Origin: Ixodes scapularis | Taxonomy: Eukaryota > Arthropoda > Arachnida > Ixodida > Ixodidae | Assembly: GCF_016920785.2 (NCBI RefSeq) | Contig: NW_024609837.1 | Location: forward strand, 38,991,543-39,055,542 | Length of the DNA: 64,000 bases | Direction of reading: 5' to 3' | Shown: positions 30,111 to 41,010 of the stretch, in pieces | Position numbering within the stretch: the first letter of the stretch is position 1 | Layout of the letters: each line of letters opens with the position of its first letter | Program-made: the position numbers and the translations under genes | The notes under the pieces: generated by a model | Database searches by the model: none | Told to the model about the DNA's origin: nothing | Seen by the model: only the letters and a program-made list of their open reading frames with translations

Positions 30111-30746
30111 TTTAGAGCTCAGCTCTTAGGCGTCTGTTTCCGGGTTCAGCGGCGTCGCAATCGCCGTTGGTGTTACCAAGCGTTCCGATATGGGACATTT
30201 GTCCCGCTAGTGTTACCGGGGAAACTTTTCCCCCTAAATCTGGCTGGGAAAGTTTCTCATACATTTAGTGGGGAACATTTTACGCTAAATTTAGCCGAGA
30301 AATGTTTCACTAAATTTAGAGTGGGACTTTTTCTGCTAAAATTTTATATAAATTTAGGGGCGAAATGTTTTACTAAATTTAGCAGGGAAAGCTTTCTGCT
30401 AAATTTAACGGGAAAACGTTTCCTCTGAATTTAGCGGGAAAATTTTTCTGCCAAGTTCAGCGGAGTAATTCTTTCCGTTAAATTTAGCGGGGACATTTCG
30501 TCACAAAAAAAATGTTATCGCTAAATTAAGCGGGAAATTTCCCCGCTAAATGTAGCCCGGAAATTTTTGTTAAGGTTAGCGGAATATTTAGGGAAAATCT
30601 TCCCCTAAATGGCAAGGAAGGAGGAGGGAGGATGTGGAGGGGGAGGAGGGGCATACCCTCCCCTGCGTACCCTCGCCTCCTTTTCCTCAAGTGCTGCACT
30701 CTAATTCGGCATTACAGGAAAAATAGTAAACGCCTTTCATTTTTTT
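30111..30746. mobile_element. Palindromic minisatellite element B
   Basis: Starts TTTAGAGCTCAGCTCTTAGGC and ends CGCCTTTCATTTTTT, with leader and GGAGGAGGG...CCCTCC trailer matching element A. The core (30190-30620) is about a dozen roughly 30-bp units built on CCGCTAAATTTAGCGGGGAAA, quite unlike the core of A. The trailer contains CAAGTGCTGCACTC, the decayed inverse of the leader. The frame 30210-30428 is a repeat artefact. Confidence 0.7.
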
Positions 30747-31290
30747 AACTTCGTGAAAACATCGGGCGAAGCCGGCAATTTGATGTCCGAATCATCTGGG
30801 TCCCCCTGTGCGTTGCTTCTGATCTCTGTCTGGGCAATTTATCGGCACCAAAACAAGGACGAGTTTAACTTAGTATCACATTCTGCGACGTCACTTCGTA
30901 CTATGGATGCAAGGATGTTCGCTTCTCTTCATAACCTAAACAGGCAAAGCAATTTTATATCCCTAATTTTATACAGTGATTTAGTGTCAACATAAAATAG
31001 CAGAATACTGCAAAACAATGTTGCGCTATCCCAAACGCGACTAGATACATTTTTTGCAGCAGTTTTCGCCAGTGTCGTTGCAGCGCTCCACGAACCAAAT
31101 AAATAATGTTTTCCTTTTTTTTATTAAATTTTATTTTAAAAAAAATCACAAATTTGGAATATTTCGGACGTCTCCACACGTGCACTGTAAGTTAAAAATA
31201 GATCTGGTAAACTCAAACAGAAAACTGGCTACAACAAAAGTGGGTGGAAATTGAAAGACAACTAAAATGTATTGCCTTGCTCCATGACCC
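30747..31290. other. No recognised feature
   Basis: Open frames 30753-30995 and 30955-31185 show no motif. AT-rich. Confidence 0.4.
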
Positions 31291-31294
31291 TGAT

Positions 31295-31890
31295 ATACCG
31301 GGTGATTTTTTGTTTTTCGTTAATTCGAATAGATTTATTGGAATAAATGCGTAGAAGATGCACTTATGCGGCTTTCGCACGTAAGTTATAAGGCCAGGGG
31401 GACATTATGTGGGTGCCTAATCTATGCCATCAGTCAGCTAATTAATTAAAATTCGTTAATAAATTTTTAATTAGTGAAAATAAATATATGATTCCAATTT
31501 GAAACTTAGAGAGTGTTAGCGAAAAACACTACTAAAAATTAAAACAGCGCAAAGACACGGACAAGAACAAGAAGGTAGACGGACAAAGCTCCTTGTTCGT
31601 CTACCTTCTTGTTCTTGTCCGTGTCCTTCCGCTGTTTTAATTTTTAATCATGAAATACCAACAAGCCCAAACTTCCACGTTAGTGAAAAACACTACATGA
31701 ATTCTTTTCTGAATGACTTAAAGCTCGCGGAAAACTCGGGGTCGCGCCAAAGTTGCCACTCGTGAAGCAGGCGCAAAGCCAGCAGTGGTCAAACGCGGAT
31801 GATTAGATCTTTATCGCGTTCCGCAGCTGCTAGCTTTGCGCCTGCTTCACGAGTGGTAACTTTGGCGCGCCTTCGAGTTCCCGTAGCCCG
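31295..31890. mobile_element. Foldback element, second copy, with nested insertion
   Basis: The left half (31360-31530) matches the left arm of 18451-19108 (CTTATGCGG, CCAGGGGGACATTATGT, TTTTAATTAGTGAAAATA). The centre (31750-31860) has the same inverted pair GCCACTCGTGAAGCAGGCGC and its inverse around a short loop. The right arm is largely gone. A 146-bp hairpin is nested at 31533-31678. Confidence 0.6.
31533..31678. mobile_element. 146-bp hairpin insertion with 18-bp target duplication
   Basis: Flanked by GTTAGCGAAAAACACTAC (31515-31532) and the same 18 bp with one mismatch (31679-31696). Inside, two arms of about 56 bp (TAAAAATTAAAACAGCG... and inverse) form a near-perfect hairpin, followed by ATCATGAAATACCAACAAGC. 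That tail resembles the TACCAACTCGCCCAAC end of the Penelope-like element nearby, so it is probably a tiny copy produced by the same machinery. Confidence 0.65.
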
Positions 31891-32109
31891 TAGTAAAAAT
31901 GTCCCGCTTCTCGGAGTGCATTACTTATTTCTCCTTTCATGTTTAGAATTGAGATTTATGTAGGTTTGTCTTTAAATAGTTTTTTTTTTTGTTATTTTCT
32001 AAAGACGTACACATTTCGAAAGTGAAGAGCATCATTTGTTCTTTCGACGATTAAACTTTGTGATAACTATTTTTCGGATCGAATAAATAATGCGTAAATC
32101 TTCCAAATC

Positions 32110-32122
32110 TTTCTATTTTTAT
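32110..32122. repeat. Left target duplication of Penelope-like element
   Basis: TTTCTATTTTTAT, identical to 33210-33222. Confidence 0.7.
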
Positions 32123-32156
32123 GAAGTATAGTAGACAGTTGGGCGAGTTGGTAGTT

Positions 32157-32578
32157 ATTGAACATAGTGACAGTTGCGCACCCAGGGACAAGGACAGAGA
32201 AGAGGAACACGTAGACGACAGACAAGCGCACACTCACAACTCATGTATTAACGAAAGAAGAAAAGAAAGTGGTACAGAACGCGGAATCCGCTCGAGCGTT
32301 GGCCACACAGGCACGAGGGACCACAGGCCCGAGGGCTCGAGGGGGACTGTTAAAATTACCCACACGAAAATGATTTTAAAAAGGCAATTTCCTCCTCTGT
32401 TAATGAAACAGACGGAAAGCTAACAGATCGCTCGCCCATGCTTAGAATAATGAAAGCTTCAAAAATCTCTCTGGTGTGTTTTTCTCGGTACCTGCCTATT
32501 ATCTTGGTTTCCGCTAAGGATGGCGTACAATTACACGATTTACAGTGAAGGGGTAGATGCCCCCCCCCCCCCCCCCCC
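32157..32578 (-). repeat. Penelope antisense arm
   Basis: Inverted copy of about 32799-33209 with only scattered differences. The clearest is a run of 19 C at 32560-32578 where the sense arm has a run of six. Similarity ends at CCGTAG next to the 42-bp palindrome. Confidence 0.8.
32560..32578. repeat. Poly-C tract, 19 bp
   Basis: The matching position in the sense arm (about 32799-32806) reads as six C interrupted by A, so this tract expanded after the arms were made. Confidence 0.85.
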
Positions 32579-32579
32579 G

Positions 32580-32621
32580 TAGCATGAACTTTTTGACAAA
32601 TTTGTCAAAAAGTTCATGCTA
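32580..32621. repeat. Perfect 42-bp palindrome
   Basis: Arms 32580-32600 and 32601-32621 are exact inverted copies with no spacer, beginning TAGCATGAAC. The right arm belongs to the Penelope reading frame, so the left arm is a template-switch copy of it. Confidence 0.95.
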
Positions 32622-33010
32622 AGGTAAACAATCTTAAAGAACACACGTGCCACAAGAACCACTCCCACTTTTATGTGCCCTGCTCCCTGAGTGTAGTATA
32701 TAGTATCCCCCTTTCATGTGGTAAAAGCTACGTTGGACAGACCGGACGGTGTGTGAATGACCGGCTACGAGAGCAGAATCTCTCTCTAAAGTCTACGGTG
32801 GGGGGCCATCTACCCCTTCACTGTAAATCGTGTAATTTTACGCCATCCTTAGCGGAAACCCAGATAATAGGCAGGTACCGAGAAAAACACACCAGAGAGA
32901 TTTTTGAAGCTTTCATTATTCTAAGCATGGGCGAGCGATGTGTTAGCTTTCCGTCTGTTTCATTAACAGAGGAGGAAATTGCCTTTTTAAAATCATTTTC
33001 GTGTGTGTAA
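32604..33010 (+). CDS. Penelope-like GIY-YIG endonuclease domain (partial ORF)
   Basis: The frame is open from about 32604 and the first ATG is at 32675; it ends at the TAA at 33008-33010. Landmarks: CHKNHSHFYVPC, then VVYSIPL (GIY position), CGKSYVGQTGRCVNDRLRE (YIG position and the conserved arginine), HLPLHCKSCNF, and HTREIFEAF with the catalytic-type glutamate. In Penelope-like elements this domain sits after the RT and nicks DNA for integration. The RT half is missing (5' truncation at the palindrome), so this is a partial pol protein with an intact-looking nuclease domain. Confidence 0.82.
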
Positions 33011-33209
33011 TTTTAACAGTCCCCCTCGAGCCCTCGGGCCTGTAGTCCCTCGTGCCTGTGTGGCCAACGCTCGAGCGGATTCCGCGTTCTGTACCACTTT
33101 CTTTTCTTCTTTCGTTAATACATGAGTTGTGAGTGAGCGCTTGTCTGTCGTCTACGTGTTCCTCTTCTCTGTCCTTGTCCCTGTGTGCGACACTGTCACT
33201 ATGTTCAAT

Positions 33210-33222
33210 TTTCTATTTTTAT
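33210..33222. repeat. Right target duplication of Penelope-like element
   Basis: TTTCTATTTTTAT, matching 32110-32122. Confidence 0.7.
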
Positions 33223-36149
33223 CTTGATGTGACAACGAGTAAAGATCAAAAAGGGCAGTTGAAAGGCGCAGCATCCTTGGGATCTGGCTTTTGATCCACG
33301 TACTCCAAAGGGCTGCAGTTGCAATAACACACCAGAGTAATACGTGTTTCAGGTATTACACTGGTAGAAAATTTATGGTCAGCTGGAGTGTAGATTTGTT
33401 TACGCGCACATTTAATGTCTCCCTGTTTGGTCATCGTGCTTTGAAGGCAAAATTTCTGAAATAACAAAACGAGCAAATTAGTGACAGAGATAAAATCATA
33501 ATGAAGGAGACACACAGTTTGCGAGACGAGATGCAGATGCATTTACGAGTGTGAAGAAGCAACCCTAGAAAGTTGGGTCCAGTGCCTCATGAACATAGCT
33601 ACAACGAATATTTTTAACCTAAAAAAGTCGAGCAATATTTTTTCGTAGGGTACGTTGTTGTCCTGTATGTCTTGTCCTTGTCTTGCTTGTGCTCTTTTGT
33701 GTTTAATCAATATTCCTTCCTCCAGCACTACAGTAGTGTTTGTTGCCCTAGCCATTCAAAACAAAACATTAAATATTTGACTTTGCTGACTGACAACAGC
33801 ATGGAATATGTGTGGGATCGCGTTGCGGGCGTACGTTTTGTGATAAAAAAATCTCAAGAGTGGCTCCTAACCTCAATACGAAATATATGGCTAAATTTGA
33901 TAGGTATAAAAAGGATATATGGTACATTACAAAAAAAAAAATGACATGCAAGCCATGTACCACTCCGAACCTGTCTTTTCTAACCGAGTGAAATTTAAAT
34001 TTACTGAAACAGTTATAAACGGGAATTGTGGCGTACTCTAATTTTTTCTATTTATTTACACTGTAAACGCTGGAATACTCCGGGCACGTGTACAATGAAA
34101 AGGTTGCCCTGTAACCTATCCGTATAAACACTTATATGACGTGTAGTATTCTAAGTTGAAAGACGATCCTCACTTATAGTGACGTCTTAAACATTGAATG
34201 TCGAACTTCACTCATATATATATATGTCTCAAATTGATGGCAATATCGGGAGTTGACTGTACAACTTTGCAACGTGTAGGCCTTTTCATACACAATGAAA
34301 TCTAACAAAAGATTATAGTGACGCGCCTCTCTCGGAAACGAAGAAAAGCCGTGAAATTTTACTTCTGCGCGCACGCCCCATAATTAGGTAGGTCCTTTTT
34401 TTTTTTGAACTGTAGCTTTGTTTTTTCTGCGTAGGCATCTACTAAACTTAGCTTTTTTTTGTAACCTATGGCGAGATAATGACTTCCTAGTAAAAACAAA
34501 AATGACGGCATTTATAAAAACGTAATTTCTTACTTTCTCCAAGAACACTCCGATGTGCGACGCCTTCGACGAGGCAAACACATTTAAAAGTTTGCAATCG
34601 TACCTGTGATGCCGGCAGAGCGGAAACAACTTTCAATTACGAGAAGAAAACAAGATAGGACAAAGTAAAATAACAAAAAACTATCGACACAATAAAGAGA
34701 GCTCAAAGAACATTTAATGTTGAATGTGAGCCTAGGACTAGGCGAACAAACATAACTTTCTATCTGACTCTCTCATTTCTCTAAAAATCGGTTCTTCTAT
34801 TGCGCTTTGGGGAAAAGCATCCCCCCCTTCTTCCCCTGAAACTAAGCTCTGCATTTTTTTCTTTTTCTTTTTAAAGAAGCTAACATAATAACATGGACAA
34901 GAGGATTGGAACGGCCAAAAGATACGTCGAGGCACCCTGCTTCTGCTCTTTTCCTTGATCCTTCGCAAATAACTGGAACCAATTTGAGGTGGTAGATAAA
35001 GCGGGCCGGTGCTAAATCGAAGGGTCACAAAGATTGTGTCACTGTTTTGTAGCCATGTGGCGCTCTCAAGTCAATAGGATCCTGCGATGGGCTTAGGGCC
35101 TTCTGTATCGTTACGAACGCAGCAGCGAATTTGTGCAGCCTTTGAAATTCCCGCATTGCTATGGCGGCCGCCAGAGGATGAGGAATCGGCAATGGTAGCG
35201 TAGGGGCTGAACGCAGAGAAACTATTTTGGTTAGCGGTGTGAACGGGCGCTAGAATATTTTATTTGAAGAATTAGCGTTAAGTTGCAGATTTAAAGGAGT
35301 TCAGTTTTTAAGGGTTTGAATTAGTTTGAACGAGCGGAGGCAGGATCCATTTGTAGTTATGATTTTGAGACTAAATCGTTTTAAATAAGTGTCGTCTATG
35401 TGAATGGGTTATAGTCGTACTCTCTTACCTCTCATTGTACCTTTGAAAAACGTGCAGATACTGAGAGTGCTTCGTAATTCATTTCAATAATGTTTAAAGT
35501 TTTTTTCTTGGCTTCGCCGGAGACATGTCTTTTACTGATTTGTTTCTTTGTTTTTCCGCCATGAGTATCCGCTTCTATGTTTGCGCGTCCTCTATTCAGT
35601 GTAGTGCAACTTTCATGGTATGCTAAGTCAGTCGCGATCTTGAATTTTTTTCCCCACGTTCCTTCGCGATAGTGTTTGTGACTGCACACGTGTGTTTCAT
35701 TACTAAAAGAAAGGTTACAAGATTTGTGTGCCCTTAACATATTCACATATAAAAACCGACCCAGATATTACAGGCACAGGCATGAGCCTTCCTGTAATTA
35801 GCAGAATGCCAGGTGCAAGCTCCTCCGATTTCTTTAGTTCCACCGGCAGTAGGCTGTCTCACAAAGCATGTAGTGATGCTTGACATATAATTTACAACCA
35901 GAAAGATGAGCAAGCGAACAAAGCAGTGGTCACGCTTCGTCCCGCAGCCAGAGAATCATCGAAGGCGCGCCAAAGAGGCAAGAATAAAAACGCAGCATTG
36001 CTTCTCACTAATTTTACCGCAATAAGCTGACGAAGGATGTGAGGGCTACGTGTCTGTCAGCTAAGTAACAGTCACGGTCAAAACGTCCATATGTGTCGCT
36101 CAAACATAACCGATATGCTTCTGAGCAATCTACAATCTATGCGCAGAGA
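33223..36149. other. AT-rich stretch, no recognised gene
   Basis: Near 33655-33710 a run of CTTGTCCTTGTCTTGCTTGT and TTTGTGTTTAATC resembles the 3' ends of the Penelope-type repeats and may be another decayed tail. The other open frames have no motif. Confidence 0.4.
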
Positions 36150-36438
36150 AGCCTAGGGAGAAGAGGAGACGAGAGCGCTTTTAGACGTCAGAACGCCGAA
36201 GTCTGGTTTCACTGATTAGTGAGTTGACTCAAAGCTAGATGTTTCTGTCTCTACTCACACTTCAAAGGCGTTGAACTGCCAAAGGCCGGCGTCCAGCGCT
36301 CAGCGTTTGGGTTCAAACTTGTTGGAACAGCGAGCAGAGACAAAAACAGCTAGCTATACGTCTACCCACTAATATTTTCACTAAGATCTTAGCGTTTTGA
36401 CGCCCCGCGCGCTCTCGTCACCTTCTCTCTTTCAGATT
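36150..36438. repeat. Imperfect foldback element
   Basis: Arms of about 100 bp (36152-36260 and 36328-36438) are diverged inverted copies, best seen in GACGAGAGCGC and its inverse at the outer edge and TGTTTCTGTCTCTACTC and its inverse near the centre. No coding sequence. Confidence 0.5.
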
Positions 36439-39330
36439 CTTGGCGCATTGAAAAGAGCAAATAAATTAATTTCATCACAATAACCCCCCAAGAAATATCC
36501 ACCGCTGATATGTGTTCCTCTAAGAACCTTTTACAGTGAAGCTGTCATGTGCTAGGATCTGGAAAAAATGCGTCTATAGATATTAGCAAAAAAAACGCCC
36601 GTTTAAACGGCGCCCCTTTTTTCCGATTGGTAGTAGCAAGTATAAATAATGAGAGGGGACAACCCGCGTAAGTCAGCCTCTTTTCTTGGCATTATTAGAT
36701 AACGATTTCCTGATCTCTTGTTATCATGTACGGTCACCGAGTTATCTCAGAAAAAGTGCGCTGTCACGAGGTCGAGGGCAAAACGCGTTGATCTAACCTT
36801 GTCCGTGTACGCTTGTCCGTGTCCATTCCCTTGCGATTGTCCCTTGTGTCTCGCTGAATCTTCTAGACTGCATTATGAACCAACTACGCCAGCAAGTTTT
36901 AATAGATCTAACCTTCTTTTCTTTCGCTTCCGTGGTGCTGATAAAAAAAAATTTGGGTTCCTTATTAGCATCGCCGATAAACAGCCCAAGTCGCTGTACT
37001 GCCTAAAGTAGTCGTCTACCAACACGTATACGTACGCCAACGACCCACAACGGAACGTGTATCGAACTCACGTTTGGCAAGTAAGTATCCGAAGTCAAAA
37101 TAAAACCAATGGCGGTTTTCCATAGTGACCATAAAATAATGATCACTTTAGTCACTAAGAATTCAATAAAGACAATTAAACAACAATGTCGTATACGTGT
37201 CTTAATTGCAATCATATGTAAATTGTATAGATGTCGTATAGCTATCGTAAAGTTGTCGTAATGTTGTCATAAAGATAACAGCTTCGCTGGTAATCCACCG
37301 TCACGTGAAGCGGCTGGGCTTTACTCTTTTTTTTTTTTTGTTCTCGTTATGTCCACTTACCGAAGTTTTATGCTAATTTAATGAAGAAATACAAGAGAGA
37401 GGGGCCGTATTTGTAACAAGAGCAGCCACTAGGAGACAAGAAGTTAGCTCACAAGGTTACAAAACCTATAGTCTATCAGTCCCTGACGTGCCCTTTTTTA
37501 AAAGCGTTTTCCTCTCGATTCGAGACACTTGAATAATAAAGGCTCTTTCGTAACCTAGAGCTTTGCTAGGAGCCCAAGAAGGAATCCTCTTAATTTGAGA
37601 GCGAACATGTTCTACTCCGCCAGCGCCTGGAGTGTCTGGAAGCTGTTGGGCAACCGACGAGCCGCCCGTTCCACCGTAGGGCGTTGCTTTTATCGTCACG
37701 CTGGACGAGAATCTATAACACGTTCATTGTTCATCGAGTAACAGAGTCGGTTGTTGCGCAGAGCGACCGTGATAAAATTAATATGAGATTTACGGCCGCT
37801 GTCGCGGCCTTGTGCAAAGGCTTAGGATCGTCGTTAAATTCTGACACAACGCTGTAGGAAATTTTAAAGTTGTTTTATTGCGTTATTTTTCTGTTTTGCT
37901 CGAGCAAAGCTGATAAGGGTATGCAGAAAGCTAAAAGCGCTTGGACCGATGGCTCACCACAGGCTTTCTATAAAACAAAACATAACTGAATTTATGCGGA
38001 GGTAATGAATGTGATGAGCACCATCCTGCATTCTGAGATATGTGACTCCAGACTTTGCGCAAACCCCTATGACAGCTAATTACATCAGGTTAACGATGAA
38101 CGGCCGTAATACACTATATATATATATCTTAGTCGTTTATGAATTGTTTTAGTACTAGCCTCTTACGGAAGATTCAATCAAATCACGCAATTTTTGCGTT
38201 AAATATTTGAGCGGTTTCTTCCCAATGTTTTTATAACCAACGTTCTTCCGAATAGTGCGAGTATTTTGAACCAAACCGAAATAATGGTGAATGTTGTTTC
38301 AGTTCAAGCGAAGAGCCAATCGTTCCTAACTGTCAGTTGTAATAAACAACTTACTAACAACATGAAAAAAATAAAGTCTGAAAAAAAAATGTGTTGGCTT
38401 AAATGTGTGCCAATAAGTAGTATGTGTCAAGTCTGGAACAAGTATGACCAACAGAACACAGACTCGCAATGAAAGTTTAAAATATTTGTTTTATTGAAAA
38501 ACGTCAACTGTATTTGTATCAGCGCAACGCGCGTAAAATATTTCACAAAGTGGTCGTAATGCCTTGGAAAAGTACATTTAAAACGATTTTCAAACGTCTT
38601 ATATCCACCAAAATTACGAGTTAATTTCCGGCGTAATGTCTATATAACGAGTTTTCTGTCTCGGGTTATCCTGCGCTTCATAAATCGACCGGGAATATCA
38701 AAGCTCAAGCGTCGACTTACGCTTTACGACCAATCAGGAGTACTTAAAAAAAAAAATGAGCACCTCGAGAATATCACCCGTCATGTCCAGAGTCTTCACA
38801 GAAAGCGGGATGACATGAAACAAAATAGTGTCAGATTTACCGTGCAGCGCGCGGAATGCCCAGATCTGGTGGTTACAGAACAGTACCAAGCCTCTTTTTT
38901 ATACTATGAATATAGTTTATTTTGGCCTCAAGCACATAGCCAATGCCAACCATACGGACCGATAACACCAATCCAGCAGCGCCAAAAGCGCAACGTAACG
39001 TTCTTCGTCATTCTCCTGTTTCTGCGAGATCATCGGCTAAACCAATCAAGTGCAAGGTCTGTGCAGCGACCTTCCACATTATGCGATCGCGTTTATGTGT
39101 CTCCTTTTAGTTCACTGCGTCCTGACTATTGGTTAAACAGAGTATGTAGGACTGAACTCCGCATATTGGTTGATATAATAAGTGAGCTGCATGCTACTAA
39201 AAAAAAACAGTGCTCGATGCGTTTTTGTTTTTTTTATCTCAAATATTACCCCGATGCAAGCGAGTATAGTGCCACAGCGCTCTTTTCCTTCTATTAAAAA
39301 CAAAAGTGCCGGTCAGAGTACAGCTTGCTG
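36439..39330. other. AT-rich stretch, no recognised gene
   Basis: The longest frame (38815-39297, 160 codons) has no recognisable motif, and the sequence contains CCAAT-type repeats. I do not call it a gene. Confidence 0.4.
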
Positions 39331-39339
39331 GCTGGTAAT

Positions 39340-41010
39340 AAACAAACTATAAATTTTATTTATTTAGTTATTTTATTTTATTTATCCAAAGTGCCGTAAA
39401 CCCTAAGGTCTACACAGGTGAAAGAAAATAGAACACACGCAAAATAATAAATTCAGTCATGCACTCACCGCGTGAGGCGAGCGCAGGTAGGTTGTGGGTA
39501 CCCACACATGCTCAAGGTATACATTTCTATGCGCAAAACCTAACAAAGCAATTCATTTGGCGGTGCTTCATATAATTCACGATTACAGCTAGTAACATCA
39601 TCTGTGGCAGAGTGTTCCACTCAATAATAGTTCGGAAAAAAGGAGTATTTAAAGACATCGTTTTTGTATTGGTAGAGTGAAATCTCTTTAGTATTGCTCG
39701 TCGTATTGGAGCGTGATGTTGAAGGGAAAATGTACAGTTCAAGATTAATCCTCGTCAAGCCATTGTCCGGAGCGTATAATTATTTTAATATAACACTTTA
39801 TTATATTTCTTTAATCAGTCAAGCAGCATTTCATTTCTAATTGCTCTAATAGATTCCGTGCGCCTTTACTCAGAAAAAAACAAACCGATGTGCCAATTTT
39901 TGTACTTGTTCTATTTGCGCGACTTGCTCCTTCCGGTACGGGTCCCATATGCAGCCCGCGTATTCTAATATTGGACGCACGTAACAATTATATGCAGTAT
40001 AATCGAACAACATTGTTTCCATATCTAATATGTATTCTAAGATAGCCTAACTTCTGAGAAGTCTTTGTGAATTTGTAATCCACATGATTATTCCAGCGAA
40101 GGTATTAGATAAAATAACTCCTAAATACTTAAATTGTTCTACTTATTGCATTCCACGCCACCTATACGATAATGGGAGTCAAATACTTTTTTATTTATAA
40201 TACTACAAGAGACAGTATTACTTGAAATTAATTTAAACACCCTATTTCTCACTGCACGAGACGATTTCTTCTGAGGACTGGTGAGAACTTCCTGGTCCTG
40301 AACTCTAGGCACTTTTGAAGATACCGGGCAATCGTCTGGGAACAATGTAACTTAAACAGAGGAAGGGAAATTTGTTGCTATGCCATTTATATAAATCAAG
40401 AATTAAAGAGGACCTAACACTGATCCTTGGTGTACTCGTGAGTAAACTGCTACCGGGGGAGATCAAATTTTATTTCACCTAACATATTGCATTCGTCCTT
40501 CTAAATAATCAAGAACGTATCCTAGATATCAAATCTCGATTTAATCCAAACGAGATAAATTTTTGAACTAATTTGTCATGGGGTACTCTGTCAAGCGTTT
40601 TAAATTAATCTTTTAATATATCGGAAGCTTAACTTCGTTAGTTAATACCTGATGCAAACTCCAGTGTGCACTCAATTAGTTACGTGACTGTGGATAAACG
40701 CCACCAAAGCCCGTGCTGGTGTATATAGAGTGAGTTATTGTCCTCTTAGTATTTATTTATATTTTAAGAAATTATGTGTTCTAATAGTTTGCAGCATGTC
40801 ATTTTTTAAATATAGAGGGCAATAATTTTGAAGGTCTATCTTATTTCCGGTCTTATAAATGGGTGAAATCTTCCCACATAGTCAGTCTTCTGGTAACGTG
40901 CTCTGGAAGGACGGACGCTTTAAAATTAAAGATAAGTACCCCGACACTCACTCGGCATATCTTCTCAGAAATTCGTAGGGGATATTGTCTGGCCCATACG
41001 TTTCTATCTT
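39340..41010 (-). pseudogene. Decayed LINE reverse transcriptase
   Basis: On the minus strand, RT blocks appear in order but in shifting frames: YGPDNIPYEFLRRYAE near 40980, EDWLCGKISPIYKTGNKID near 40870, HYRIGGVECNK near 40150, YVRPILEYAGCIWDPYRKEQ near 39950, and the C-terminal FFRTIIEWNTLPQMM near 39620. The YxDD block is not recognisable. The 3' end runs into an AATAAA-rich tail at 39350-39395, typical of LINE 3' tails. It differs from the LINE at 23-28 kb. Clade uncertain (Jockey/CR1-like by its C-terminal motif). Confidence 0.7.

Larger units (their letters stand above)
32123..33209 (+). mobile_element. Penelope-like element, 5'-truncated with inverted arms
   Basis: 1,087 bp between 13-bp duplications. 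The sense part (32601-33209) encodes the GIY-YIG endonuclease and the 3' region. The left part (32157 to about 32578) is an antisense copy of about 32799-33209, nearly identical. The left end adds 34 bp of tail (TACCAACTCGCCCAAC in antisense) missing from the right. A perfect 42-bp palindrome joins the parts. Penelope-like elements often carry terminal repeats in direct or inverted orientation. The RT domain is absent. Confidence 0.8.

Noticed and set aside
30210..30428. Open frame across the CTAAATTTAGCG array
   Set aside because: Repeat artefact; consecutive segments are the same degenerate unit.
32121..32423. 100-codon frame in the left part of the Penelope-like element
   Set aside because: It is the antisense of the Penelope 3' region; no independent coding signal.
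38815..39297. 160-codon plus-strand frame, the longest outside mobile elements
   Set aside because: No motif, mixed composition, T-rich end, and nothing upstream to support a gene. Length alone is weak evidence at this composition.
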